This document shows, one piece after another, positions 1 through 13,000 of a stretch of 64,000 nt of DNA. The position numbers and the translations under genes are program-made. The DNA is from Taeniopygia guttata. Lineage: Eukaryota; Chordata; Aves; Passeriformes; Estrildidae. Position 1 is the first letter of the stretch. Each line of letters starts with the position of its first letter. The stretch covers positions 68,453,514 through 68,517,513 of the forward strand of contig NC_133063.1 in NCBI RefSeq assembly GCF_048771995.1, written 5' to 3'. The notes beneath the pieces are model-generated. The model was not told the DNA's origin. It was given only the letters and a program-made list of their open reading frames with translations, and searched no databases.

Positions 1-1099
1 TCGATATAGTAGCTGCAGGACAAATTGCTTTTAGATGTAAATTGCTTGAAATTAATTTTTTTTATTTACCCTGGTCCTGCTTCCCTGGACAGTAATGTAA
101 AGTAATGGAAACATTACAAAAGGTGTTTCCATTGCAAACACGTGTTTGTAATGGAAACTCTCTCTAGGAATTTACCTGTAGTGTAGCCATGTTCAACTTT
201 TACATCTGAATAAAACAGTAAAATTAGATTGCCTTCCTGTCTTCAGTTCACTGATCATAGCTATACAAATAGATTTAACTTGTATAGTTAAGTTCTATCC
301 AAAAGCTTCTAAGTAATTTGTACTTGATGGGAAGTATTCCACTGTCACTGAAATAGCAATTCCAGTGAGGGTTACAGTGGGAGAAATGTCTTTGAAGTCA
401 ATGGAGTTGCAGTTGATCACATCAGGCATAGGGCAACCTCTAATGTTTACTGGAACTAGTAAAGCCTCAGCAGCTCTGGGCAATGGGATGGCTCAGGGGC
501 TTGGGTTGCTAGCTGTCTGCTTGTGAAGTGACAGTTGCCATGGATTCAGAGCACCTCCAGAAAAACAGCTTGTTCCTGCAGGCCTACAAACAAGCATCCA
601 GCCCAACTGAGATCTTAGAAGTACTATCATGCCAGGAATGATCAACAGCATGTAGGCATTGCTCAAAGAGAAAATTAGTTGATTTGAACTTGGGTTCTCT
701 GGAAGCTGTGATTTTGAATTTCCTGAAATTGCAGAAGACCAAGAAACCTGGTTCTTTGTTTGCTGAGCAAGTCCTGTTGCATTAAAAGGAAAAAAAAAAA
801 ATTAGCTGGGCTGCCAGCTGTATTTAAGAAGGAAATTTATCACAGCTGCTCTCTTTTGGGATGATTCACTGACAGCAGTACACATTCAGGTGCATGCTAA
901 AATCTGGATCCCTTTGGAGCTGTAGGCACAGGACAACTTAACAAAGAACCTCTGAGCAGGCTCAGGCATGACCTGAAAAGCAGCCCTCAGACCTGCCAAG
1001 CCAGCTGCAGCCTAGACACGGATACATACCTGGAGTACCTTATGATGAAAACTCAGGTGCCTACGCACTTGAATAGGTCTATGTGCAAAATGGACATAC
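1..1099. other. Intergenic sequence, no gene seen
   Basis: This stretch has only short chance reading frames on both strands, AT-rich composition and small A runs (around 790). I see no coding pattern, RNA gene or clear repeat in it. It belongs to the region upstream of SMARCA2. Confidence 0.6.
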
Positions 1100-1740
1100 A
1101 CAAGTCCGCCACACAGTGGGGCTACACACAGGGGCTGAACAGCTGAACAGCTTGTCAGAAAATGTGCTGGAGCTCTCCATCAACAACAAGCTGAGCATGA
1201 GCCAGAGGAAAAAAAGGCCAGTGGTATCCTGGGTTGCTTTAGGAAGAGCACTGCCAGTAAGCAAAGCAATGAGATCCTTTCTCCCTGCTCAGCACTGGTG
1301 ATGCACATGCAGATGCTGGGTCCAGGTCTGGGCCACACTGAACATCCTGGAGTGAGTCCAATGACAGACCACAAACGCAGTGGACTGGAGCATCTTTTAC
1401 AGAAAGAGAGGCTGAGGGAGCTGGAACTGTTCCACCTGAAGAAGATATGTCTCAGGAGGATCTTGCAAATGTTTATAAACACCCAACAGAAGAGAATAAA
1501 AGAAAATAGAGTGAGACTCTTCCCAGTAATACCCAGTGAATGAAGAGGCAGCAGTAAGCACAAATCAAACTAAGACATTCCATTTAACCATGAGGAAAAA
1601 AAAAGATGCTGTGAGGGTGACCAAACACAAGAATAGGTTTTCCAGAGAGGATGGCAGTCTCTGTCCCTAGAGATATTCAAGCCAAACAGACACAGCACTG
1701 AGCAACCTACTGTGCCTGACTCTGCTATAAACGCCCACCC
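1100..1740 (+). repeat. Old diverged CR1 LINE fragment (3' part)
   Basis: The order of recognisable segments matches the 3' part of avian CR1 ORF2 and its 3' UTR in sense orientation. A degenerate 'bound-to-be subtotal' stretch comes first, then 'ctgagggagctggaactgtt', a 'gaggatggcagtctctgtccctagagatattcaa' type segment and 'actgagcaacct'. It is heavily decayed, with several frameshifts and A-rich insertions, and lacks a clean terminal ATTCTATGA repeat. Assignment is by remembered CR1 consensus order, and the edges are approximate. Confidence 0.55.
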
Positions 1741-2839
1741 ACCTCAGTGACTAAGGTTCTGTGGCCCTCATAGATTCCACGCTTCCACTTAGTTTCTAGG
1801 TGCCCAAACTCTTCCATGACTTAACAATTGACTTACAATTCTGTCCTGACTGCCAGCCTGCAAAACAAGGGCAATACTTGCTCATTTTCCAAAAATTATA
1901 GAGGAAGGGAAAATGCTAGTTAATATCATATTTACTCAAATCTGTGAGCAAAAATTTACAATGGAATGAACTTAAAATTATTCAAGTATTTGCAAAAGCT
2001 AAGAAAACACCCGTTCAGCATACAAAATTAAGTGTAGCACAGAGTTATACTCAGTACCATGACCAGAGAGATGCAGGAAGTTGGATGTATTTTCTGAAAG
2101 GAAGGCTTGCAACAGAAAAAGTGAAAAAGTTGAGCAGTAGCTGAAGCAAATTCTTACTTTTCAGCATTACAAGAAAAATAACCTCTTGCAAATCTGAGGA
2201 CTGTGGAAAACATTGTTACAGCAGTGAAGAACTTGCAGGGAAGGAAAAGTGGCTGAGTTTCATCTAAATTTACCTAACACATTTCAATTAGCCAAAACTA
2301 ATGAATGTATTTCCCCTACTGGGAGTAGGGAATTACTAGTTAGTACATTTAATTTCATTTTCAGTGGGTACAGGTTAATCTTTAGAGAAAGATTAACAAG
2401 TCTGGCATCTGTATCACTTCTTCCAAAAACCTTAGACATCTTGTGAAACATCTATTGAGACAAACATCTACAAAGATTGTTTTTCTTCTGTTGAGAAAGC
2501 ATCATTTCAGCATGATGCATGCTCAATTTTCAGCATTTCCAGACTTGCCAATATTTTACCTTAGAACTTGTTTATACATGCACCTTCCTCTAGGCACCAC
2601 CCAATCTGTCATAAACAATGAAAATAAGATGAAAGTCTGCCTGTTTTCCTCTCCTCAGTTTGCCAGCTGAATTTAAATCACTCTGCAGAAGGGAAACCTT
2701 AAACAATCAACAAAATTTGGAACACCTGAGGAATCTGCTCCAAGCCCAAGTATATTTCTCATGACTGAAGAAGATAAAATGAGATATTTTTTGTCTGCAT
2801 CTATGAATGGATCACATATGGAAACATTATAAATAACGT
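1741..2839. other. Intergenic sequence, nothing recognised
   Basis: No reading frame here has conserved motifs, and I recognise no RNA gene or interspersed repeat. The sequence is AT-rich with short unrelated frames. Confidence 0.55.
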
Positions 2840-3331
2840 AACTAGAGCTCCAACATAATAGGACCTGTTGAAGCACGTCCAGAGGAAGGCCACAAATATG
2901 ATCAGAGAGATGGAACATTAATCCTTTGAGGACATGCTGAGAGAGCTGGACTTACTCAGCCTGGAGAAGAGAAGGCTCTGGGAAGAGTTTAAAGCAGTCT
3001 TCTAGTGCGTAAGGGAGGTCTAGAAGAAAGCTGGAGAGGGACTGGGTTTCTAGTCGCAGGACAAGGGGGAATGGCTTCAAACTGGAAGAGAGTAGATTTA
3101 GGTAAGATATTAGAAAGAAAGTCTTTCTGAGGAGAGTGGTGAGGCACAGAAACAGGTTCCCCACAGAAACTGTAGATGTCCTGTCCCTGGAAGTTTTCAA
3201 GACCAGTTTAAATGGAGCTCCAAGACACCTGGTCTAGTGGAAGGTGTCTCCGTCCATGGCAATGAGTCTGGTATGGAAAGATCTTTAAGGTCCCTTCTAT
3301 GATTCTATGAAAAAACATTCTATGATTCCAA
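2840..3331 (+). mobile_element. CR1 LINE, 5'-truncated copy with complete 3' end
   Basis: The sequence runs through the usual 3' end of an avian CR1 element in sense orientation: the 'cagaggaaggccacaaa' segment, the 'ctcagcctggagaagagaag' segment, 'gacaagggggaatggcttca', 'ggttccccacagaaactg', and a terminal 'ttctatgattctatga' followed by a second partial copy near 3,320. The 5' truncation is typical of target-primed reverse transcription that stopped early. Frameshifts show that it is dead. It covers only the last part of ORF2 and the 3' UTR. Confidence 0.85.
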
Positions 3332-3789
3332 TATTTACTCTGGTGAGCATTGTTAGTGTAGCCAAGAAAATTCTCTCTGTGGGAAAGACTGTAAGATTAG
3401 GCCCTATATTTCTTTAATTAGTAGTTTGCACTTTTAAAAATGTTGACCTTCATTATCATTATTAAGAAGCTGGCCTTGCTTGCTTATTTAGGCATTGTTT
3501 GTTGTTGAGCACATGGTCATGCATTATTTACAGTTTTCTCAAAAAAAAAAAAAAAAGAATGGCCTTATTAGACTCAGCACAATATTCCTTCCTTTCTATA
3601 ATTTCCAGATGGTTTTTCACACTCTGGCCTTCAGAGTTCTGCAGAATTAGGAATACATTTTATAAATGCTGCTACATCTCTGTCCTGTGTTTAAGCAAAC
3701 CCTAGTACTGAAGTGTTCAGACACTAACTCTGGGAACAAGCTGGCAAGACATACTAGAAGAGCTTTAAATTACATTTAGCAGAGAAAGA
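3332..3789. other. Intergenic spacer, nothing recognised
   Basis: AT-rich spacer between two CR1 copies, with an A15-type run near 3,541-3,556. No gene or other repeat is recognised. Confidence 0.5.
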
Positions 3790-6700
3790 TTATGCTCTAG
3801 TGGTTTATCAGAAAGGAACCAGGAACAACAGCACTTTAGGGAACAGCAGAGAAATACCTGTAAGTCATCCCAAGAGAATTAGAGAGAGCTATTCCCAGGA
3901 GATGAAGAGGTGGATAGCCCAGCTGAAGTGCCTCTGCACCAATTCATGCAGCACAGGTAACAAGCCAGAGGAGTTTGAAACCATGGTGCAATTAGAAAAC
4001 TATGACCTAATTGCTATGACAGAAATATGGGACATGAGTTACATGACTGGAGCACTGCAGCTGAGGGCCACAAACCTTTGAGAAGAGACAGGCTGGGAAG
4101 GAGGGGTGGAGGTGTTGGCTCGATGTTAAGGAAGAGTAAGATTGTGAAGAACTGCCCCTGATAAACAGCCATAAACCGACTGAGACCATGTAGGTGAAAA
4201 TCAAGGACAGGATTAACAAAGGACACCTGGTGACAGGGGTGTGCTATAGGTTGCCTGATCAGAGGAGCCGGTCAACAAGGCATTTTGCTTCAGATACAGG
4301 AAACTGTAGGAATGTGCCCCCTGTTGACAGAGTAAACAAGTTGCCCTTTGTTTCCTTAAAAAGGACAAAAGCCCAGAAGTTTCTCTCCTCAATTTGGTTA
4401 AAAGACACCTCATAGGACCTTGGGGACTTCACCTCAAACATATGGAGAGCCAATTGGACAGAAGCCAAAAAGTCCCGCCTAAGTAATTCACTAGAAAAAG
4501 AAGAGAACAAAATAAGTAAGTCACTTTCGTGAGGCATTTTAGCAGAAGCGAGATCCTCTTGCCCTGGCTCAGTTTTTCTCTGTAAAGAGCTTTGTTATTT
4601 TGCCATTTATTAAAACTTTTCCGTTTCCAACACTGTCACAGAAGCCATCCTGCTACTTTTAAGCCATCTTGAGGTAGCTGAGCCATCAAGGGCGTAATAC
4701 TTGTCTCTGAGAACTTGCAAGACCTGGCTCAAATAGACACAGTATTAGGAAGCATCATGCTCACAAACTCTCATCCTGAGAAGCACTCCAACCACCTGGT
4801 CATCTGCTGGGAAATCAATACAGCAAGCAATCCAGGAGACTCCTAGAAAGTGTGGGGGACAACTTCCTGGTGCAGGTATTAGACAAACTAACCAGAGGCG
4901 AAACATTGCAGCATCTGGCACTCACCAATGCAGTGGATGTGCACATCAAAGGAGTTAAGATAAGAGGAAACCTCACCAGTAACAACCACCCTGGTTGAGT
5001 TCATGATCTCAAGGAGTTTGGGCCTGGCAAGGAGCAAAATCAAGACCTGAATTTTGCAAGAGTGGAATTCCAGCCATTGGGAAAAAAAAAAAAAAAGGTG
5101 AATGAGGTCCCCTAGGTAACTTTCCGTAAGAATAGAGGGGCTGATCAGAGCTCTCTTAGAGCACAAGAGATCTTTATCCCAATGTGTAGGAAATCATGGA
5201 AGGCAGGCTGGAAACTGGCATTGCTGAGTGAGTATCTGCTCATCAAACTGAGGAGTAAGAAAGAAATGTACAGCCTGTGGAAGCAGGGACGGGTAACCTG
5301 TGGAGACTACTGGGATATAATTTGGATGTGTAGGGATGACCTTAGGAAAGTCAAGGCAAAGCTGGAACAGAACTTGGCAAAAGATGTGAAGAACAAGAAG
5401 GGATTTTATAAGAATATAGGTCAGAAAAGAAAGGCCGAGTGTATCCACCCTGGTAAGTGAGAAGAGTGAACTGGTGGTAACTGGAAGGCTGAGTTACTCA
5501 CCAAGTTCTTTGCCTCAGTCTTCACTGGCAGTCAGGCTTCCCACTTCTCTCAAGTCCCTTGTCCAACCTGGGTGGATGCTGAAGGATCAAAGTCCTTCTC
5601 CCTATAAGCAAAGAACAGGTCTGGAATGACTTGGTGGAGCTGAACAGCCACAAGCCTATGGAATCTTAGGAGATGCACTTCCAGGTCTTGAGGAAAGTGT
5701 CTGATGTTGCCAGGCCATTCTCCACCATATTTGAAATGTCCTGGCAGACAGGAAAAGCAACAGGAAAATGGGAGAAGGGAAGATCTGTGGAACTATGGAC
5801 CAGTGAGCCTCACTTCATGTTTGGGAAGGTTATGGAGTAAATTTTCCTTGTAGATATGCTGAGGCAGAGAAAAGACAAGGAGGTGATCTGAGGCAGCCAG
5901 CAAATTTTACTGATAGCAAATCATGCCTGATTAATCTGGTGTTCTTCTACAGTCCGCTGACAGCCATGATTGACAAGGGAAGATCAACAGATGTCTTCTG
6001 TCTCCTTCTGTAAGGCCTTTATAGTCCCTAATGACATGCTTATCTCCAAACTGGGAAGACATGGCTTTGATGGATGTACTACTCAGTGAATAAGGAATTG
6101 GCTGGATGGACACAGCCAGAGACTTGTGGTCAATGGCTCTTGTGAACCATCCAGGTGGAGGCTGCTGAGGAGTGGTTCTTCTCAGGGCAGACAGAGGTCT
6201 GGGTTCTGGTGCTCTTCATCAGTGACATCAACAGTGACTTCAAGTGCACCCTCAGCAGGTTTATAGATGGCACAAAGCTGAGACACTCAAAAGGCAGGAT
6301 CCTCTCCAGAGAGACATGGACAAGCTTGAGAAGTGGGTCCATGGGAATCTCTTGAGGTTCAACAAGTCCAAGTGTAAAGTGCTGCCCCTGGGCCAGGGCA
6401 GTCCCAGATTTGAGTACAGGCTGGGAGAAGAGCTCATTGAGAGCAGCCCTGTGGAGAAAGGCCTGGGGGCTGTCCTGGATGAAAAGCTGGACATGACCCA
6501 GCAGTGTGTGCTCACAGCCCAGAAGCCAATCCTGTCCTGGGCTGCACCAGAAGGAAGTGGCCAGCAGGGCGAGGGAGGGGATTCTCCCCCTCTATTCTGC
6601 CCTTGTGAGATTCCACCTAGAGTGCTGCATGAGCTCAAAAAAGACATGTTACTGTTGGAGCAGATTCAGAGGAGAGCTATGAAGATGATCTGACAGCTGA

Positions 6701-6935
6701 AGCACTTCTCCTGTGAAGACAAGCTGAAAGACCTGGGCTTGTTCATCCTGGAGAAAAGGCTCTGGGAAGACCTCATTGTAGTCTTCCAGTACCTTAAGGG
6801 GGTTTACAAAAAAGAGGGAGAGAGACTTTTTATATGGACAGATAGTGACGAGACAAGGGGCAATAATTTTAAGCTGAAAGAGGGCATGTTTGGACTGGCT
6901 ATTAGGAAGAAATTCTTTTCTTGGACACAAAGTGC
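3790..6935 (+). mobile_element. CR1 LINE with long ORF2 remnant (endonuclease to RT), broken
   Basis: This is a long sense-strand CR1 copy. The endonuclease start is readable near 3,915-4,080 (a 'LKCLCTNSCSTGNKPEE' stretch followed by 'YDLIAMTEIWD'). Further endonuclease segments follow at about 4,200-4,300 and 4,820-5,000, and the linker at 5,190-5,460 (KKEMYSLWKQGR). Next come 'FASVFTGSQ' near 5,505 and reverse-transcriptase and C-terminal segments at 5,800-6,700, including 'LEKWVHGNLLRFNKSKCKVL' near 6,325-6,385. Many stops and frameshifts make it non-functional. It is interrupted by an LTR-like block at about 4,303-4,700. It stops near 6,935 before the usual CR1 3' UTR terminus, which is unusual because CR1 copies normally keep the 3' end. 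Confidence 0.8.
4303..4700 (+). mobile_element. LTR-like insertion inside the CR1 copy
   Basis: The CR1 endonuclease reading frame is recognisable up to about 4,302 and resumes by about 4,770-4,830. The intervening block is unrelated to CR1. It begins near 'tgtaggaatgtgcccc' and carries an ATTAAA polyadenylation-type signal at 4,609-4,614, followed by a short region resembling R-U5. This fits a solo LTR of an endogenous retrovirus inserted into the older CR1. The right edge and target-site duplication were not resolved, so a non-LTR insertion or local divergence remains possible. Confidence 0.42.
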
Positions 6936-7008
6936 TCGTTTTATATTATCTTGTCAGATGTTAAGAATTGTTAGGGGATTTTTGCTTAGTTTTCATCCTG
7001 ATTTTTAG

Positions 7009-10000
7009 GCCTAAGATTGTTAAAGTGAAGTCCAGGAATTTTTCAGAAAATTAACAAACCCACAGAGGAATACTTCTGGTATTCTGAAACTGTGGAAGTC
7101 TCAGTCTCATCAAATTATTTTGTTGTCTTTTTTTTCCATAGACTTCTTCTGAGCAACTTGTATTCAGATGGTGCTTAATGTCATTAATACCCAAATCAGT
7201 GCTCCTTGCTGTAATCATACTAGGTTACATTTCCAGTCAGAAAGCTAACCAGAAGAAAAACACATGACCCAGCTATGTAAGCTTCCTTTCCTTTGCAATG
7301 GCAGATGCAGCAGAACAACCTAAATGACACAAATGATCAAAAGATATTAAGAATGTTAAGTTCTTCCCTTCTGTCACAATGCCTAGGAAAATGTTACAGC
7401 AAAAATGCTAAGAAATTACTGAAATTAGGGGAAACCAGCCGAATCACATTCTAATTTTATCTGGAGATGTAATTATACCTGGAAGTTTAAAAAATATTTT
7501 TCTCTAAAAACATCTTCTAAAAGCTTTCTAAAAAGCTTTGAGAAACACATAGCACAACACATAGCCAGCCTTTTACAGGCTACATTTTTACAGCACTGAA
7601 AAAATCCGTCTTTTGTAAAAAACGAAAAAAAATGGAATTACAGTTTCTGGACAAAATATGAACCTGTTATGGTCAAACCACTTGCACCAGCTGTGAAGCA
7701 ATATACGTGTTTACATTAAAGAGCTACTTGCAGGTCATTGTAGGAAAGCAGCAATACACAACTTTCCACCACTTCAATGATACTCAGAGTAGACCGGATC
7801 ACCAAAGCACTGAAGGAACAACCTCTACCTGCAACCGAACCTATTGTAAGGTGAAGAAGTCAGAATACAAAAGAACTTACAGATAAGCTATACACATTTA
7901 TTATATAAATCCAGTTCCTGGAGGATTCAAAAAGCTATACAAGTACTTTCTACATTTCAGATGCATTTTTGACTTTCAGCTTGCATTTAAAGTATGCCTT
8001 GCTGTTTTTCTTATTTCAAACCACTGTGAAGATTAAAACAGACAGATTTTGGCACTTCTTTTGACCTCGAACTATTCTCAATATTTGCAGCATATTATCT
8101 AGGAATCTCTGAACTACAGGAAGTAACAGGAATGATTAAGTGACTGAATTTAAAAACTATTAAAGAATCAAATAATTAGAAAATGAAGAATAGAATAAAA
8201 ACATTTAAAATTTATTCTTTTGTGCTAATGTTTTTATTGACAGCATACCAAGACTGATATAAATTTCTAAATCGTGTTACATGAGATTATAAAGCATCTA
8301 GGTAACTTAAAGAATACTGTGCCTTGATTCAAGATATATAGGGGCTGCTTTTTACATTAACCTGATTTAAGAAAGAATGAGAATGAAGCAGCTCTTCCAT
8401 AACTTTTCCAAGAAATCATGAGAGCTTTCCCAAGCAATTCCACATGCATTATCTGTGGTCTATAAGCTAGAAAATTGAATATTCTTGCTTAGAAAGAGAA
8501 TCTTGTCATCTCTGTCACTTCTATGATCTAGAAAGATGAGGCTGAAGTATCAATTTCTTTACTCTTATTCTTGGAGAAACAAATAAAAGAAAAATCCTAT
8601 GAACAACTAGACTATCCTTTTAGGGAAGAGCAGGCATTACCAACAGAAAAAATATTTGTTCAGATTGTGCTAAATTCCATTTTTTTTTCTAAGAGGTCAA
8701 ATATACTTTTATCCTTAGACAAAACCAGATTTTTTTAATGTATTCCTGATACATATCCTTCACATTCATCTGATACTCTGCACTGCAGAATTCAGAGAAA
8801 CATTTTTATTAGGGATTTCAGGATCTTTTTACTACATAGGATTCAAGGAACTTTTCTGCATGTATTCTGTAATGTGTGGTAAATCACTCCACAAGAGATT
8901 AGAGCGACCCCACCACTCTGATACCAGTCATCAACACTATCATGGTCATGTCCAAGTGCCATCTCATTTCCTAAGAGTTCCTAATATATCCTCATTATTC
9001 CTGGCTGCAATTCATGCATCAGGGGGATCTTGTCCATGAGTGACATATAAGAGGGATGTTAATAAAAGCACTTGCCTGAAATCAGACCTTTTGAGAATTA
9101 TGGTCCTGTGTCATCAATACACATCTTCACAAGTATGTGTTAACAAATTTTGGCAATTTACTACAGCCTCAACTTTGAAAGATGATTATTTTTATTTGGA
9201 AACAGCTGAAGTGGAATCTAGTTTGGACCAACCCAGTGCAGGACAGGGTTCACCTCCAGTCTAGCAGCGTCCAGATGGGAGAGGAAGATCTGCTGAGAGG
9301 GAAGCATGGAGGTGTGCTGCACATGATCATCTTGTGACTCCTTCTCCCAGCCAAATGGAGAAGGTTATCTTTGCAGGACCAGACTTTTTTATTTAAGACA
9401 TAATAAAGAAAAGCCAATCAAGCTTGATGGGAAGAAACCTTTACAATCACATCCTGGGTTTCACTCACATTTCCTAGTCAGCATACAACAAAGACCAGAT
9501 CACTCTTACAAGGAGGATCACTGTAGGGAGAATATTTTTCAGTGGACCAATAAAGAAGCTGCCATGGTAAAAAGTGGACTGGCTGCATTTATAGCATATT
9601 GAAGTTTATACTAGCAGCTTAATGCAAATTTCTGTCCCTAATGGTTGTACCTAGACCAATTTTACTAGGAAGTACAGAGCATAACTCAGCTCCAGCTGCT
9701 GCTAAGGGAACCAAAATTTATTTCTGCAAGAAATACAGAAATAACAAAAATGAAAAACAAATTATCCTTATTTTTCCAAAATTATAGCATTAAGGTATTT
9801 TATAAATTTACTACAGCAAGACATCTTACACTATGAAATTTCTTCAACTTTGGAACTGAGTTGCAGAAAATTACAGATATTTTCTAATCTTAAATATTTT
9901 CTGAATAACATGATTTGACTTTCATTAAAGTATCACACAATCCTTTTGACTCATTTAATAGATATCTATTCCTACTGAAGCTTCTTCCAAATTAGGAGGA

Positions 10001-13000
10001 AAGACCTCATCCAGAAGTATTAAAACTGCTATCTGTATGTCACATATTTTATACTTAAATTAATTTTTAAAAAGCTCAGCTGGCTGTGTTAATTAGCTAA
10101 TCACACACCTGCTTTGTTTAGGTTTCAAACTGGAAATCTGTAAACATGATGAGTTAAATTCTGCAGGCAATGCTGCTGAAGTACAAGGACAGTCCTATGT
10201 GAGCAGCTGTTCAGCAGGGGCTTGTCTGAGGCTGTAAGACTGTTTCCACTTGCAAATTTTCATGGCTGGGTAATATACAACAAAAGAAATCAACCTGCTA
10301 CAGAAATATCGGGAAATGAGAATTTCAAATATCTTATTAATGTAAACTGTTGACCTCAGATGACAGTTTTGTTTCTAGGGGCAGGGGTATGTCTATGTTT
10401 TAATATACAGTATCTCTTATCTATGTCTAAGACTGTAAATAACCGGAAGGAGAATTTTCTTTGTTTTTTATTCTTTTTTGTGAGAGTTGATTTTTCAGAC
10501 TTGACATCTGTCAGCTTCAAGTCAAAGACCATCTCCTAGAAATTCACGCTTACAAAAAAAAAAAAAAAACTTCAGCAAAAAACACTTGTTCCTTCTAATG
10601 CAACAGTCAGAAAACTAACATAGTACACCTTATTGCTAGATCAGGCCTCCAAGTATTTACAAATAGGAATATGAGACATTGTTTCCTTTCCCTCAGTTCA
10701 GTGGGACTTCTCAAACACTTCCAAAAATCATACTGCTATTCAGGTGGACAAAGAATTCCAAAGCCTTATTTCTCTTTAGTGAAAGTCAGTAACTGCAATG
10801 TATATTATCATGCTGAATTATATTAACCCTTGTGGTACCTAGACACATTAAATTGACTATTTGCCTTAGTTTTATGATTGTTGGTCAATCTACCAAAAAA
10901 AAAAAAAAAAAGCAAAAACCAAACCAAAACACGTGAAAAAAAAAAAAAGACCAACAACTTTCCAGGGGCAAATGTTCAAAAAAATTAAAAAATTTAGAAT
11001 TGAATCACTGTAAACAAAATATTGAACACAACTTTTTTAGATTGATGAATACTTGAAAGCAGGTGAGAGGCTATTAATTCATACTTTCTGTTCCTCATTT
11101 TAGAAGAAGAAAAACTACTTTCAGAATGATTGGTCTAGTGAAACAACTAAAAAATCCTCACAGCAAGCTTAACATCTTTTTTCATCTTTTTTGATTCACC
11201 AATAGAGTTTCATGACCATTTGCAAAAGAAAATATTCCAGGAAGATAACTTTTGTGTGTTTGTTGCAATTTTCTACAAAAACACATCCTAAAGCATAGTT
11301 GAAACTTATTGGTATTCACCAGCAAATTAAGCAACCTTGGAAATGTATCGAACACTACAAGAAGGAAGATCTTAAGTATAAGTTTGTTACTATAGGATTT
11401 CCTGGAAACATGAGGAGATTTAAACCTTTTCCTCTTCATTAGATCTGAAAAGCATGTTGCTTTTCAAATGGATCTGCAGATGAGAGCACCACTAGTAAAA
11501 ATTCCTGTCTGAAGTTGCTATGAAATACAAGCAAACTGTACGAAAGATTTTATTCATTTTATGCTCTTGGATGAGTAAGAGACATTTCAAGTGTTAAAGC
11601 AGAGTAGCCATTAAGATTACAGTTGAGACATGATTAATTTTCTCCTTGCTGTCATCTGTGCTAGTCTGTCACCTTTCCCTCTGACCTGTTTCTATTCTCA
11701 TTTCCTCAGCACTGTGGACCAAAATTGTATTGGTGACATCAGTGATGCTGAGATCAGAAATTGGCTCCTTGCCTCTATTTTTCCCTTACCTTCCCTTTAA
11801 TTTGCCTTTCCCTGTGCTTCTCTTCAAAGATGCTTTGCTGCAGCTCTCAGTGCTTTGCAGGTATCCTTGACTACAGCTGACATTCCCATTCTCTGGCCAG
11901 CTGGAGCAGGTCTGGATATAATCCAGATCAAAAGCAGATGGCTAATCAGCAAACGAGCAACTTGTCGGCACACAACAGAAGTGACTCAGTCACTACTGAG
12001 TCCCCTCTTTTCAGTCCTAAATTTGTCCAAAAAGTAGTCGTGGGTGGTGGATCTTGAAGAAAGTGGATTGTGAATCATATTGCAAAAAAAACCCCAAACC
12101 TCACAACCACAAAATGGCTCTTTTGGAACTGAACAGTCACAGATACCCAGCCAGCAATCAGCTAGCAGGCAAGCCAGCAAGGCCCAATACTGCAGCACAC
12201 TTGTAATGTGCTTTTTAAAGATGGCACCAAAATAACTTTGTAATGCAAATTTTTGCATCTATGATTGGATGGATAGCAGAACTTCTATGGTATTAGAAAG
12301 AAAACATAAAGTATTTTCACAAATCTTTAAAGATATTAATTACACAATAATGTAACTGTTTCAAAAATTAACTAATGTTGCATAGGATTTCTAATATATA
12401 TAACCAATCTAGCATAGGTTCTAGGAGCAAACAAAGCTGCCATGTGCACAGTGATTTGAATATGTTTACAAACCCTTCTTGTATTTGAAACCAAAGTACA
12501 TCTTCCTACAAACACTTCCACCTCAGGAAATTACTTAGCAAATCATTACAAGGGTTAGATAAGTCACTATTTATTCTCACTATCTATTCTTGCACACCTT
12601 GTTTTCTATAGAATTTTTACTAAAGAGACTCAAATTTAAAACTACAAGCATTTAAACCTACCTGTCAAAATTCTTGTTGACCATGGTTATTTTACAAAAT
12701 GCATTCAAAATAGCCCTCTTCTTCCCATCAAGTAATTGATGCTAATTATTGAGCTGAAAGAGGAAATTCACTGTATCAACACAGATTCAGCATTTCTGCC
12801 ACTTAGATCATTGGATAAAGAGTTGACCTCTATGTGCTGTTCATATATCTGCCACTAATTATTTCTTTTTTTAGGGAAATTTCATGCTGTCTTTGTGCTT
12901 TCAAAGTGGGGATTATCTAACTTGCAAGAATTTAGGTGTTGGGCCAAATTACATTTTCAGCACAAGAAAGTTATTCTCCACAGTGTAATTGCAGACTTAA

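Noticed and set aside
6244..6693. 149-codon frame as a host gene
   Set aside because: It is the CR1 ORF2 C-terminal part (LEKWVHGNLLRFNKSKCK) and sits in a broken CR1 copy.
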